From: an uncultured Erysipelotrichaceae bacterium
GTDB lineage: Bacteria > Bacillota_I > Bacilli_A > Erysipelotrichales > Erysipelotrichaceae
Direction of reading: 5' to 3'
Assembly (NCBI GenBank): GCA_902786245.1
Contig: CADABS010000001.1
Span: 1 to 64,000, forward strand
DNA length: 64,000 nt
Both the position numbers and the translations under genes were made by a program. Under the pieces are notes generated by a model. The model ran no database searches and was not told the DNA's origin. It saw nothing but the letters and a program-made list of their open reading frames with translations. Positions 43,989 to 52,880 of this stretch are shown piece by piece (the first letter of the stretch is position 1; the number at the start of each line of letters is the position of its first letter).

Positions 43989-45359
43989 TCAGCGGAAATT
44001 AATGGATATCTGATGATACAGGTCCTGCCGGATCACTTCCTTCTCATGCAGCAGATCCTGAGGATATGTATAGCGTCTCTCCATCCGCTCGACATAATTC
44101 TGAAACTGATTCATGACTTTATACAGACTGTCTTCATGAATGATCTTGATCGTATCGACGCTGACGAGCGATTCTGCCAGAGTCGACATAAACAGATCCA
44201 GCACCTGCTTCCGCAGATCATCCTGCCAGCCGGTAAAGCGCATTTCCAGCCAGTAATTCGGTATCAGGATCTGCTTGATGGTACGGCAGAAATCATGCAG
44301 GATCTCATCCGGGTCGCCCGGGATCAGACAGAACAGCATGACGAAGAATACATGCCACTGGAAGTTGTGATTCGCTTCTCTGTACCAGTAATTCTCCAGC
44401 ACATCGCAGAACGGATCGCCGAGATTGTAGCGGCGGTCCAGACGGATCTGCTCGGAGAAATCCAGTTTATTCTCCTTCAGCAGACTCAGCGTTTCCATAT
44501 AGTCGATCATCTTATCGCGGCTGCGGTCGCCATTGACGAAATCATGCAGGAAGATGTACTGCGAGATCGTCGCCGAGCATTTCTTGAAATCCGTTGTAAA
44601 GCCGACCGATTCCTTCATCTTGCGGTTGACCAGTTCATTGATCGAGCTGGTGATAAACGCCTTGAAGCCCTGCTCATTCATGCCGATCTGGGCTTGCTGC
44701 GATTCTTCGGATATTTCCTTGTACATGATTTCCAGCTGCCGGTCAACGACATCCAGATTGTCGCGGATCGCCCCCAGCATCGAACGGTTGAACTGATCGT
44801 ACATCAGGAAATCCGGATTCTTGTAAACGACTTCGTGCTCGATCTCATTCCAGAAGACATGGACAAGCGACTTGATCTGCAGTTCGAAATTGATTTTTGT
44901 CTCATTGAACAGATAATAGCCGTCCAGCCGGTAGATCGTAAAACCGTTGCGCTGCAGCTGGGGCTGCGGCATATGCAGATTCAGACAGACATCCGGATCG
45001 CTGTCGCAGTGATAGATACCGTCTCCGGCATCGTGAAAACACTGAAACAGGGATTTATATATCTCCGCCTCATTGCGGATAAAACGGCACTGCACCGTAA
45101 TGCCGACCAGATCGGACAGATGTTCGATTGCTTCTTCGGCCGTGTCATAGGTCAGATAGAATTCATTCCGGATCAGTTTTTCTTTCAGACTTTCCGGTTT
45201 CTTGATCCGGGTGGAAAGATTGATGACCGAATCCGTATGCTCATTCAGAACCGTGCGGAATACGGAAAGCAGCTGCGACTGTGCATACTGAAACGCAGGA
45301 ATCCGGTGATCATAGTATTCCAGTGTTTCATCTATGAAATCAAAAAGACTCAGTTTCAT
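43989..45359 (-). CDS. Divergent RelA/SpoT-domain protein
   Basis: A 456-residue protein with a RelA/SpoT nucleotidyltransferase-like domain in its first half: TRIKKPESLKEK (about 50-61), HLSDLVGITVQCRF (about 80-93) and FELQIKSLVHVFWNEIEHEV (about 158-177). The region where synthetases have NGYxSxH is altered to NGFTIYRL, so the Tyr and His that support ppGpp synthesis appear replaced. The C-terminal 250 residues match nothing recognised and are helical and charged. It may be a degenerate alarmone enzyme or a relative with another nucleotide product. Confidence 0.7.
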   Translation of the reverse strand: MKLSLFDFIDETLEYYDHRIPAFQYAQSQLLSVFRTVLNEHTDSVINLSTRIKKPESLKEKLIRNEFYLTYDTAEEAIEHLSDLVGITVQCRFIRNEAEIYKSLFQCFHDAGDGIYHCDSDPDVCLNLHMPQPQLQRNGFTIYRLDGYYLFNETKINFELQIKSLVHVFWNEIEHEVVYKNPDFLMYDQFNRSMLGAIRDNLDVVDRQLEIMYKEISEESQQAQIGMNEQGFKAFITSSINELVNRKMKESVGFTTDFKKCSATISQYIFLHDFVNGDRSRDKMIDYMETLSLLKENKLDFSEQIRLDRRYNLGDPFCDVLENYWYREANHNFQWHVFFVMLFCLIPGDPDEILHDFCRTIKQILIPNYWLEMRFTGWQDDLRKQVLDLFMSTLAESLVSVDTIKIIHEDSLYKVMNQFQNYVERMERRYTYPQDLLHEKEVIRQDLYHQISINFR

Positions 45360-45375
45360 GGTTACCTCATTATGG

Positions 45376-46692
45376 TCAGCGCAGCCTCAGCTGTTTCGGA
45401 TACTTGTTCTTCAGCGATTTTCCGTCGCTTTTCGCACCGCCCAGGACTGCACCGTCGTGACAGACTGCCAGCCATCCCCGGGGACTTTCAATATTCAGCT
45501 GTTCCCCGCGCAGATATGCTTCGCACTGTCTCTGATCAACTTCTATTGTATGACAGAAATCAGACCAGGCGGAAGTAAAGAAATGATGTGCCGGTTCAAA
45601 TCTGTCTTTTTTCATTTCTCCCAGCAGGACCTGCGCACGCAGAATGCGGCATCCCTCAATTTCGATAAACGGGAAAGAACCGCCGTAGATCCGTTCTTTA
45701 TATGTATATACATACGGATAAGGTTTTTTCAGCATGTCATTGAGAAATTCTTTGGCTGCTTTCGGTATCCTGCTTTCTCTGATCCGCAGCTTCGGCGCAT
45801 CTGCCTCCCCTGCCGCTTTCCGCATGCGGGCGATGAAATGTCCTTCGCCTGAGTCCATCGGAAAGATACGGCGGCATTTCACTGTATCTTCGCTCAGCGG
45901 AAAGCCGGGTCTTCCAAAAGAAACGCCGCAGTCCTCCGCACACATATCCGGATGGCGATGCAGAAAAGCAGAGACAGTCTCTTCATTTTCGACCGTATTC
46001 AATGTGCAGGTGGAATAGACAAGAATGCCGCCCGGCTTCAGGGCCCGGTATGCTTCCTCCAGGATCTCCGCCTGCCGCTGGGCACAGAAATGCACATTCT
46101 GCGGCGACCACATGTCGACAGCGTCATCGCTTTTACGGAACATGCCTTCTCCGGAACACGGCGCATCGCACAGCACCGCATCAAAATACGGACCGAATGC
46201 ATCCGCAACTTTCTTCGGTTCGCTGTTCAGGACGATGCAGTTGGCAGCGCCGTGACGCTCGATATTCTCGAGCAGAACAGCTGCCCGCTTCGGATTGATT
46301 TCATTGACGGCAAGCAGTCCCTCATGATGCATGCGCTCGGCGATCTGGGTTGATTTCGATCCCGGTGCCGCACACAGATCAAGGATCTTCATGCCCGGCT
46401 GCGGATCGAGTACCGTCACCGCAGAAGAAGCACTCGGTTCCTGCATATAGAAAAGCCCTGCCTGCGCTTCAATCATCCGTCCGATCCCGGGTCTGTCTTC
46501 CACATAATAACCGTTGGACGCATACGGCGAAGGTGCCAGGGACAGATCGAGCTTCGGAAGCAGATGCTCTGCATCGGTCTTGAGCAGATTCACCCGCAGT
46601 CCGCGCTTCGGCTGCTTCTCCAGTTCTTCCAGATAGGCAGGATACTCTTCCTGCAGCAGATTTTTCATCTGCCTGAGAAATTCAGAATTCAT
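45376..46692 (-). CDS. RsmF/NOL1-NOP2-Sun family rRNA cytosine methyltransferase
   Basis: A 438-residue m5C methyltransferase. LDLCAAPGSKSTQIAERM (about 108-125) binds SAM, DAPCSGEGMFRKSDDAV (about 176) has the first catalytic Cys, and VYSTCTLNTVENEETV (about 227) the second. The C-terminal third matches the extra domain of the RsmF/YebU group. Its start overlaps the ribF stop by 11 bases. Confidence 0.92.
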   Translation of the reverse strand: MNSEFLRQMKNLLQEEYPAYLEELEKQPKRGLRVNLLKTDAEHLLPKLDLSLAPSPYASNGYYVEDRPGIGRMIEAQAGLFYMQEPSASSAVTVLDPQPGMKILDLCAAPGSKSTQIAERMHHEGLLAVNEINPKRAAVLLENIERHGAANCIVLNSEPKKVADAFGPYFDAVLCDAPCSGEGMFRKSDDAVDMWSPQNVHFCAQRQAEILEEAYRALKPGGILVYSTCTLNTVENEETVSAFLHRHPDMCAEDCGVSFGRPGFPLSEDTVKCRRIFPMDSGEGHFIARMRKAAGEADAPKLRIRESRIPKAAKEFLNDMLKKPYPYVYTYKERIYGGSFPFIEIEGCRILRAQVLLGEMKKDRFEPAHHFFTSAWSDFCHTIEVDQRQCEAYLRGEQLNIESPRGWLAVCHDGAVLGGAKSDGKSLKNKYPKQLRLR

Positions 46693-47611
46693 CGTTTTTC
46701 AGGACCCGCTGTACATTGCGGGTATCCTGCTCCAGCTGCATGATCAGATTGGTACGGTTGCGGAAATCCTTTTCCTCACGGATATATTCGGAAAACGAAA
46801 TCGTGATCCGCTTTCCGTAAAGATCGCCTTTATAGTTCAGAATGTGCGCTTCCACGGACAGAGCGTCCTGGAAATTCAATGTCGGATTATGGCCGATGTT
46901 GATCATTGCCGGATATGTCTTGGAATCAAATGTCACATAGCCGGCATAGACCCCGGATTTCGGCAGAAGATATTCCTGGGCATAGCTGAGATTCGCAGTC
47001 GGAAAACCGAGACCTGTCCCTTTATGGCGTCCGTGCATGACCGTTCCTTCCAGCTGGTATCTGTATCCCAGCATCCGGTTGACAGCTCTGATATCGCCTT
47101 TTACAAGCGCCTGCTCGATCCTTGTGCTGGATATTTTTCCCTGACTGTCGCTGACAGCTTCGATTACGGATGTTTCGCAGGTCAGTGCCTGCCGCAGTGT
47201 TTCCGCACTGCCGGCGCCGTTTTTCCCATAGCGGAAATCAAAACCGCAGACAATGGCCCGCAGACGCAGATGTCCCAGGATCCGCGATGTGAATTCCGAA
47301 GGCTCCAGCATGCTCATTTCTTTGGAAAACTTCAATATGATCACATTCTGTATTCCGAAGGATACAGCCATGTTGATACGCTGACGCAGTGTCGTAATAT
47401 GCTTTACGTTCTGAATGCCCCTGACCGTCACCCACGGATCGGGATCAAAAGTAATCAGAGCACTTTCGCATCCGTGCTTTTCAGCCAGTTCGATGGTCCT
47501 TCTGATCAGGGCCTGATGACCGACATGCATACCGTCAAAATAGCCGATGCAGGCGCACATCGGCACTGTTGTCTGATTCTCCGTTTCCATTGAGATCGAA
47601 ATAATCCGCAT
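46682..47611 (-). CDS. ribF: Bifunctional riboflavin kinase/FAD synthetase
   Basis: A 309-residue enzyme making FMN and FAD. GYFDGMHVGHQALIRRT (about 23-39) is the nucleotidyltransferase motif; LEGTVMHGRHKGTGLGFPTA (about 187-206) is the kinase domain. The ATG at 47611, with GGGGA ten bases upstream, follows the truB stop by one base and fits the usual truB-ribF order. Confidence 0.95.
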   Translation of the reverse strand: MRIISISMETENQTTVPMCACIGYFDGMHVGHQALIRRTIELAEKHGCESALITFDPDPWVTVRGIQNVKHITTLRQRINMAVSFGIQNVIILKFSKEMSMLEPSEFTSRILGHLRLRAIVCGFDFRYGKNGAGSAETLRQALTCETSVIEAVSDSQGKISSTRIEQALVKGDIRAVNRMLGYRYQLEGTVMHGRHKGTGLGFPTANLSYAQEYLLPKSGVYAGYVTFDSKTYPAMINIGHNPTLNFQDALSVEAHILNYKGDLYGKRITISFSEYIREEKDFRNRTNLIMQLEQDTRNVQRVLKNDEF

Positions 47612-47612
47612 A

Positions 47613-48455
47613 TCAGTATAATCCCCGCGCACAGTGATACAGGCCATCCTGCCTCTTTTCATAGGCAGCCAGAATACTGCCGTTCTGCACAAACATGATG
47701 TATGTGCCTGCATCCTTCAGCGCAAAACTGCGTCCGTGCATGATATCATCGGCATGCTCCCCTGCTTCAGTGATCTCATAGACATCCGAAACAGCCAGGA
47801 GCGGATCGATTCCGCTGTTTTCATTCAGATCGTCCAGATTGCAGGCATCTTCCAGTTTCAGCGATCCGATGCCGCTGCGGATCAGCGAAGTCATGGTTCC
47901 GATTTCCTCCAGCGATGCACAGTAATCCGCAATCAGTGTTCTTATATAGGTTCCGGCAGAAACACAGGCATCCATTTCATAGGTGTCTTCTCCGGTCCTT
48001 CTGACCGTCAGAGAATGCACGGTAACAGGACGCGGCTGCCGCTCGACTTCAATGCCCTTCCTTGCATATTGATACAGTTTTCTGCCATTGACCTTCAGAG
48101 CCGAATACATCGGCGGCACCTGCATGATCTGCCCGCGCATCTTTGCACAGGCATTTTCAAGCTCTTCATCGCTGTGAAAGGAAGTTTCCTTTTCCTCAAT
48201 GACGTTTCCCCAGATATCTTCCGTATCGGTCCTGATGCCGGTTCTGAATTCGGCATGATACGTCTTCCGGTCGGCAGTGCAGTACGGCAGAAGTTTTGTA
48301 TAGCGGCCCAGCAGAACGATCATCAGACCGCTCGCCTGCGGGTCCAGCGTACCGGTATGACCTGCTTTTTTTTCATGCAGGGTCATGCGGCATCTGCGCA
48401 CAGCATCGAAGGAAGTCATCCCGGCCGGTTTGTTTAAAAGTATCACAGCGTCCAT
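47613..48455 (-). CDS. truB: tRNA pseudouridine-55 synthase TruB
   Basis: A 280-residue enzyme. DAVILLNKPAGMTSFDAVRR at the start, KKAGHTGTLDPQASGLMIVL (with catalytic Asp, about 32-51) and MSCSAGTYIR-like VSAGTYIRTLIADY match. The ATG at 48455 lacks a clear Shine-Dalgarno sequence; a TATAAT ends ten bases upstream. In most Bacillota truB directly follows rbfA, but here they are separated by about 7 kb. Confidence 0.95.
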   Translation of the reverse strand: MDAVILLNKPAGMTSFDAVRRCRMTLHEKKAGHTGTLDPQASGLMIVLLGRYTKLLPYCTADRKTYHAEFRTGIRTDTEDIWGNVIEEKETSFHSDEELENACAKMRGQIMQVPPMYSALKVNGRKLYQYARKGIEVERQPRPVTVHSLTVRRTGEDTYEMDACVSAGTYIRTLIADYCASLEEIGTMTSLIRSGIGSLKLEDACNLDDLNENSGIDPLLAVSDVYEITEAGEHADDIMHGRSFALKDAGTYIMFVQNGSILAAYEKRQDGLYHCARGLY

Positions 48456-48465
48456 AGCAACACGT

Positions 48466-48494
48466 ATTATATCAACATCATGATATAATGGCAA
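48466..48494 (-). promoter_or_regulatory. truB promoter within a perfect palindrome
   Basis: Minus-strand TTGCCA (48489-48494) and TATAAT (48466-48471) are 17 bases apart. The -10 is part of a perfect inverted repeat ATTATATCA-acatca-TGATATAAT (48466-48489), whose other arm contains the plus-strand TATAAT for the radical-SAM gene. Only ten bases separate the -10 from the truB ATG. Confidence 0.65.
48484..48489 (+). promoter_or_regulatory. Candidate -10 of the radical-SAM gene
   Basis: TATAAT on plus, 15 bases upstream of the ATG; no good -35 is visible. It shares the palindrome with the truB promoter. Confidence 0.45.
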
Positions 48495-48504
48495 AGTTAA
48501 AGAC

Positions 48505-49332
48505 ATGAAACGTATTTATATTGAAATCACCAGCCGCTGCAATATCCACTGCAGCTTCTGTCATCTTTCCAATCGTCCGGACGCAGTCATGGATCCGGCC
48601 TTTTTCCGCAGGATCGTACAGGATGCAAAACAGTATACGGATTATATCTATCTGCATGTCCAGGGAGAGCCTCTGACCCATCCGGCATTTGAAGAAATCC
48701 TCAATATCTGCGATGAAGAAGAAATGAAGGTGCAGCTGGTGACCAATGGTCTTCTGATCACTCAGTATCCGGATCTGCTGCAGCACCCTTCTTTGCGCAA
48801 AGTATCCTTTTCCATTCAGTCCGTAGAATACCACACTGCTGATCCGGTGCAATACATGCAGAACATCCTGCATTTCTGCAGAAAGGCATCTGCCCAGGGA
48901 AGACCGTATTGTGAGATCCGCTTCTGGCGCGATGATCAGCTCAGCGGCACCAGAACTGCGCAATGCCTGGACGAAATCAGAAAAAGCTGCACGATGGAAG
49001 ACAGCGGCAGGAAGAACAACTGGCGGATCATGCCGGGTGTCTATGTCGATATGCACAATACTTTTGAATGGCCTGCCGATGCCAATGACGGAGAAACAGA
49101 AAACGGCACCTGTCACGGTGCCGTCGATCAGATCGCGGTATTGTGCGACGGAACAGTCGTACCCTGCTGTCTTGATTCCGAAGGAGATATCCGGTTGGGC
49201 AATATGAAGGAGCAGACTATGGCGGATATCTTTGCTTCACCGCGCTATACCGCAATGGCTGAAGGCTTTAAAATGCACAGACTGACGGAAGAACTCTGCC
49301 GCCGCTGTACATACCGCAGACGTTTCGCTTAA
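48505..49332 (+). CDS. Radical SAM/SPASM protein
   Basis: A 275-residue radical-SAM enzyme. CNIHCSFC (residues 12-19) binds the SAM [4Fe-4S] cluster; HVQGEPLTHP is the second motif. The C-terminal SPASM-like part has TCHGAVDQIAVLCDGTVVPC, then a further Cys and ELCRRC (about 208-270). Substrate unknown; families of this type mature peptides or proteins. No clear precursor peptide gene is adjacent. Its stop overlaps the YukD-like stop by 4 bases, tail to tail. Confidence 0.85.
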   Translation: MKRIYIEITSRCNIHCSFCHLSNRPDAVMDPAFFRRIVQDAKQYTDYIYLHVQGEPLTHPAFEEILNICDEEEMKVQLVTNGLLITQYPDLLQHPSLRKVSFSIQSVEYHTADPVQYMQNILHFCRKASAQGRPYCEIRFWRDDQLSGTRTAQCLDEIRKSCTMEDSGRKNNWRIMPGVYVDMHNTFEWPADANDGETENGTCHGAVDQIAVLCDGTVVPCCLDSEGDIRLGNMKEQTMADIFASPRYTAMAEGFKMHRLTEELCRRCTYRRRFA

Positions 49333-49580
49333 AGAACAGTCAGTCTGCGGCCGCTGCACAGTCCCAGCGCTTTCAGCGATACATGGGTATCGCAGAACTG
49401 GCCGGTACTCTGTTCATAGACGATTTCATTGCCGGAATAGCGGTATATGCCGCTGAACCGGCTTTTTTCCATTTCGCAGATATTGCGTATATGGTCCTGC
49501 AGACAGATGCCCGCATCCATTGTGCATTCAACGGAAACATCTGCCGCTGCGAAATACAGGTTCAGCCGGATCCTATCCAT
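49329..49580 (-). CDS. YukD/EsaB-like ubiquitin-fold protein
   Basis: An 83-residue protein starting MDRIRLNLYFAAADVSVEC and ending SLKALGLCSGRRLTVL, the beta-grasp pattern of the small cytosolic accessory proteins of type VII secretion. GGGAG lies seven bases before the ATG, which overlaps essC by 8 bases. The similarity is short, so the assignment rests partly on its place after essC. Confidence 0.6.
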   Translation of the reverse strand: MDRIRLNLYFAAADVSVECTMDAGICLQDHIRNICEMEKSRFSGIYRYSGNEIVYEQSTGQFCDTHVSLKALGLCSGRRLTVL

Positions 49581-52500
49581 ATGCTTTCTCCCAGTCATCA
49601 AGCTCTGTGAGTGCATAGCAGAATTCCAGCAGATGCTTATGCATGAAGATTCCATGGCCCTTTTTTGTCAGTACGGTCCGCTCGCGGCTTTCCATCAATG
49701 AGGAAATATCACTCTGGGAACAGCCGCACAGACAGATCCTGTTCTGTACGGCCGCGTGTTCACGGTAGGATACATCCGACGGCGAGGAGATATGAAGAAA
49801 AACAGAAGCGCCGTTTTTCTGTGCATCCTGCAGGAATGCAAGCCGTTCCTGGCTGTTTCCGGTCTGATGAAAAGCCGCGGTATCGGTAAAGATGATGTAT
49901 CTGCTTTTCTGCAGCTGACGGGACCGTTTCTCCGGTTCTTCCGACATGATTTCAATCAGCGGACGGATCATGGCAAACCAGGGTTCTTTTGCCAATGCGG
50001 CATCATGACTGATCAGTATGGTATGTCCGCTGATCCTGTCTGCCATCAATACATACATCAGTGAACTGAGCCAGTGCCGTTTTTCATTTTCATCCGGTGT
50101 CATGACAAGATGTACACCGCGGCTCAGTTTCAATGGCGGCTGGCTGCTGTGATAAATATCATCGATCAGCCCGATTGCACCGTCCGGCATATCACGCATA
50201 TGCAGCGTTTCAATTTCATTCATCCATAGACACCTTGTTTTGCTTTCATTTTCGGCAGCTGCATGGATCTGCTGCAGGACATGCGATATCTGCGTTTTTT
50301 CCGTATGGCCCCCGGAGATCCGGTTGACTGCCCGCAGCATCGGATCATGCAGTATTGTCTGATCCAGACAGCTGCCGGCGGCAGCCTGCAGATATCCGGA
50401 CTGTCCCCTGCGCATCATTCCGTCTTTCAGCAATATGAAGGAACCAGGCACATTCAGGGCACAGGCGTCCGGACATCCGATCATTTCCATCGAATCCTGC
50501 TTCTCTGCTGTTTTGAGACAGACTTTGAAACGGGCATTGGACCAGATCTGATCGGTAACGATCCCGCCCGGTTTCTGGGTGGCAAGGATCAGATGGATGC
50601 CAAGGCTCCTGCCGATCCTGGCAATGGAGATCAGTTCATGCAGGAATTCCGGAAACTGGGCACGCAGCTGGGCAAATTCATCGACGATGATGACAAGATC
50701 TGCCAATGCAGGCAGATGTTTCTGTTTCCGGCAGGCAGCCCGGTATGTACGGATATCCGTGACCGGAATGTTTTCTGACGAGGCATGCACGAACAGTCTC
50801 TGCCGGTATGTGCATTCATTGGCCAGTGCGATCCGCACCCGCTGCAGAGAATTGCTTTCCAGATTCGAGAGCACACCGGCGATATGCGGCAGCGGATATT
50901 CCGTATTCATTAACGGCTGGATCAGACTGCCGCCTTTGAAATCGATCAGGACAAAGGCTGCCTGGGACGGCGCATAGCATACGGCCAGAGACATGATCAG
51001 CGACAGCAGCCATTCGCTCTTGCCGGAACCGGTCGTACCGGCGACAAGACCATGCGGACCGTCTGCGCTTTCATGCATATCCAGAAGAATGATCTGGCCG
51101 TGTTCATCCACTCCGACCGGTACTTTCAGGCTGACGGAAGGATCGGCAGCGCGCCACCGTTCGGGAATATCCAGCCGCCCTGCTCCTTCCAGTGAAAACA
51201 GATCCATGAATCCGACGGTTTTCTGTATATCTGCTGCAGCTTCATTTTTTTCGATACGGGCCAGCGCAGAAGGCATGATCTGCGATGGAATAAACGTACA
51301 TTCCTCATTGCGCAGATAATCATATGCTTTATGCGTCAGGACATTGCATACAAGATCATGGCTGAGTCCGTCTTCTTCCGGCTGAATGAATATATGCATA
51401 AAGTGTTCATCATCAGTGAGAAAGTCATTGGCGAAATGCACCGCGACAGACTTTCTTTTACGTGACTGTGCATAGGCACGGACCATGTCCGCACCTGCTT
51501 CGTCATAGACAAATGCTCTGCATCCGTTATCCATGAATATATGATCGTTTTCCGCAAGACGGATTTCATTTTCAAACATCTCTTTCGGTCCTGTCATGCA
51601 TACAAACAGTTCCCGCGGCGAATGGGCATGCAGAAATTCTTCCAGCATTCCCATGATCCATCCCCCCTCATCCGCTACGATCAATATGTTTCTGTATTGA
51701 TTCAGGTCGATCCGCCAGGGAAACAGGAATTCTTCTTCAAGCCTTTTCATCTGGCTCCGCATGCACGATTCTGTTCTTTCATCCCTTTCTTCATTCCGTG
51801 CGATGCGTGTTTCGAAGTGATACAGGGAACCGCTTTGTCCGATATGCAGCAGTACACTGTCACAATGGCGGACATTTTCTTTCAAACGCAGAAGCTGTAT
51901 GACATGTTCACAGGCTTCTGCTTTCTGCTCCCGCTCTGCAATCAGTTCATCCGTCTTTTCCTGCAATGAATCCATATATGCATCCTGCCGGATGCGCAGT
52001 TCTTTTTTACGTATTCTGTTCTGCATGAATCTCTGCAGAGGCTGCAGGATCAGCGCGGATATCATCATGACACCCGGCAGGATCATCTGCGGCATCAGGT
52101 CGATCCATTCCCTTCCTGCTTCATATCCTCTGTAAGCATTCAGAACCGCCGCACAGACACTGGCAGAAGCCATCATGATCATCGATGCACCGGATATCAG
52201 ATACGGCACAGAACGGCTTTCTGCAGGGATATGGAAGGCACTGTATTCCGCCTCTGCCTGCAGCTTTACCGGCGGATCGATCACATAATGCAGCGGAACC
52301 GTATCCTCTGTGGGAAATACCGGCTTTTCAGGATGGACCGCTGCAGGAGAAAATGCGTTACTGTGAGGAACCATCGTATTGATGAGGATGATTCCATGAT
52401 CAATGATCAGTACCATTCCCATGCATTCGATCCTGTTCATGCCTTCCAGAATACAGTCATCCAGCAGCAGGTTTCCGTTCAGCGTTGCACAGACACTGCC

Positions 52501-52878
52501 CTGCACCGAACATCTGTTTCTTGTCAGATCGATGCATATGGCACTGCCGTCATCCATATACGGAATACATATATCCGCTTCCGGTTCATTGCTTATATGG
52601 ATCTGATCCGGTGCGCAGAGCCGCTCATACATGTCATAGCCGCGATGATGCAGGAGTATAACACACAATGCACCCATATGACCGTCTGTAATATACAGCG
52701 ATCCTGCCGTTCCAAAGGAAAGATCATCATCGCAGTGCAGCGTATGGTGGAGACGGACCGATACCGTATCCATAGACGAAACAAACATGCATAAGCGGCC
52801 CAGCACCGGAACGGTCAGGCTTTCTTCATCAGACAGTTCTCTGCGGCACTTACCGTTTTCAAGGATATATATCAGCAT
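49573..52878 (-). CDS. essC: Type VII secretion ATPase EssC/YukB, short form
   Basis: An 1101-residue membrane ATPase that drives export of WXG100 proteins. The first 190 residues are FHA-like, two membrane helices lie at about 225-275, and an FtsK/SpoIIIE domain has Walker A GTTGSGKSEW (about 613) and Walker B LVIIVDEFAQL (about 729). A second ATPase region (about 920-1085) lacks a Walker A lysine loop (VMTPDENEKRHW in its place). Typical EssC proteins are about 1480 residues with three ATPase domains, so the last is missing. It starts two bases after the SLH lipoprotein gene. Confidence 0.88.
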   Translation of the reverse strand: MLIYILENGKCRRELSDEESLTVPVLGRLCMFVSSMDTVSVRLHHTLHCDDDLSFGTAGSLYITDGHMGALCVILLHHRGYDMYERLCAPDQIHISNEPEADICIPYMDDGSAICIDLTRNRCSVQGSVCATLNGNLLLDDCILEGMNRIECMGMVLIIDHGIILINTMVPHSNAFSPAAVHPEKPVFPTEDTVPLHYVIDPPVKLQAEAEYSAFHIPAESRSVPYLISGASMIMMASASVCAAVLNAYRGYEAGREWIDLMPQMILPGVMMISALILQPLQRFMQNRIRKKELRIRQDAYMDSLQEKTDELIAEREQKAEACEHVIQLLRLKENVRHCDSVLLHIGQSGSLYHFETRIARNEERDERTESCMRSQMKRLEEEFLFPWRIDLNQYRNILIVADEGGWIMGMLEEFLHAHSPRELFVCMTGPKEMFENEIRLAENDHIFMDNGCRAFVYDEAGADMVRAYAQSRKRKSVAVHFANDFLTDDEHFMHIFIQPEEDGLSHDLVCNVLTHKAYDYLRNEECTFIPSQIMPSALARIEKNEAAADIQKTVGFMDLFSLEGAGRLDIPERWRAADPSVSLKVPVGVDEHGQIILLDMHESADGPHGLVAGTTGSGKSEWLLSLIMSLAVCYAPSQAAFVLIDFKGGSLIQPLMNTEYPLPHIAGVLSNLESNSLQRVRIALANECTYRQRLFVHASSENIPVTDIRTYRAACRKQKHLPALADLVIIVDEFAQLRAQFPEFLHELISIARIGRSLGIHLILATQKPGGIVTDQIWSNARFKVCLKTAEKQDSMEMIGCPDACALNVPGSFILLKDGMMRRGQSGYLQAAAGSCLDQTILHDPMLRAVNRISGGHTEKTQISHVLQQIHAAAENESKTRCLWMNEIETLHMRDMPDGAIGLIDDIYHSSQPPLKLSRGVHLVMTPDENEKRHWLSSLMYVLMADRISGHTILISHDAALAKEPWFAMIRPLIEIMSEEPEKRSRQLQKSRYIIFTDTAAFHQTGNSQERLAFLQDAQKNGASVFLHISSPSDVSYREHAAVQNRICLCGCSQSDISSLMESRERTVLTKKGHGIFMHKHLLEFCYALTELDDWEKAYG

Positions 52879-52880
52879 TT

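Noticed and set aside
43624..48455. Idea that the RelA/SpoT-like gene is a standard small alarmone synthetase
   Set aside because: The NGYxSxH residues are replaced and the protein is about twice the usual length, so the name was not given.
48505..49332. Full RiPP biosynthesis cluster around the radical-SAM gene
   Set aside because: No precursor peptide, peptidase or exporter of that type is adjacent; only the enzyme is present.
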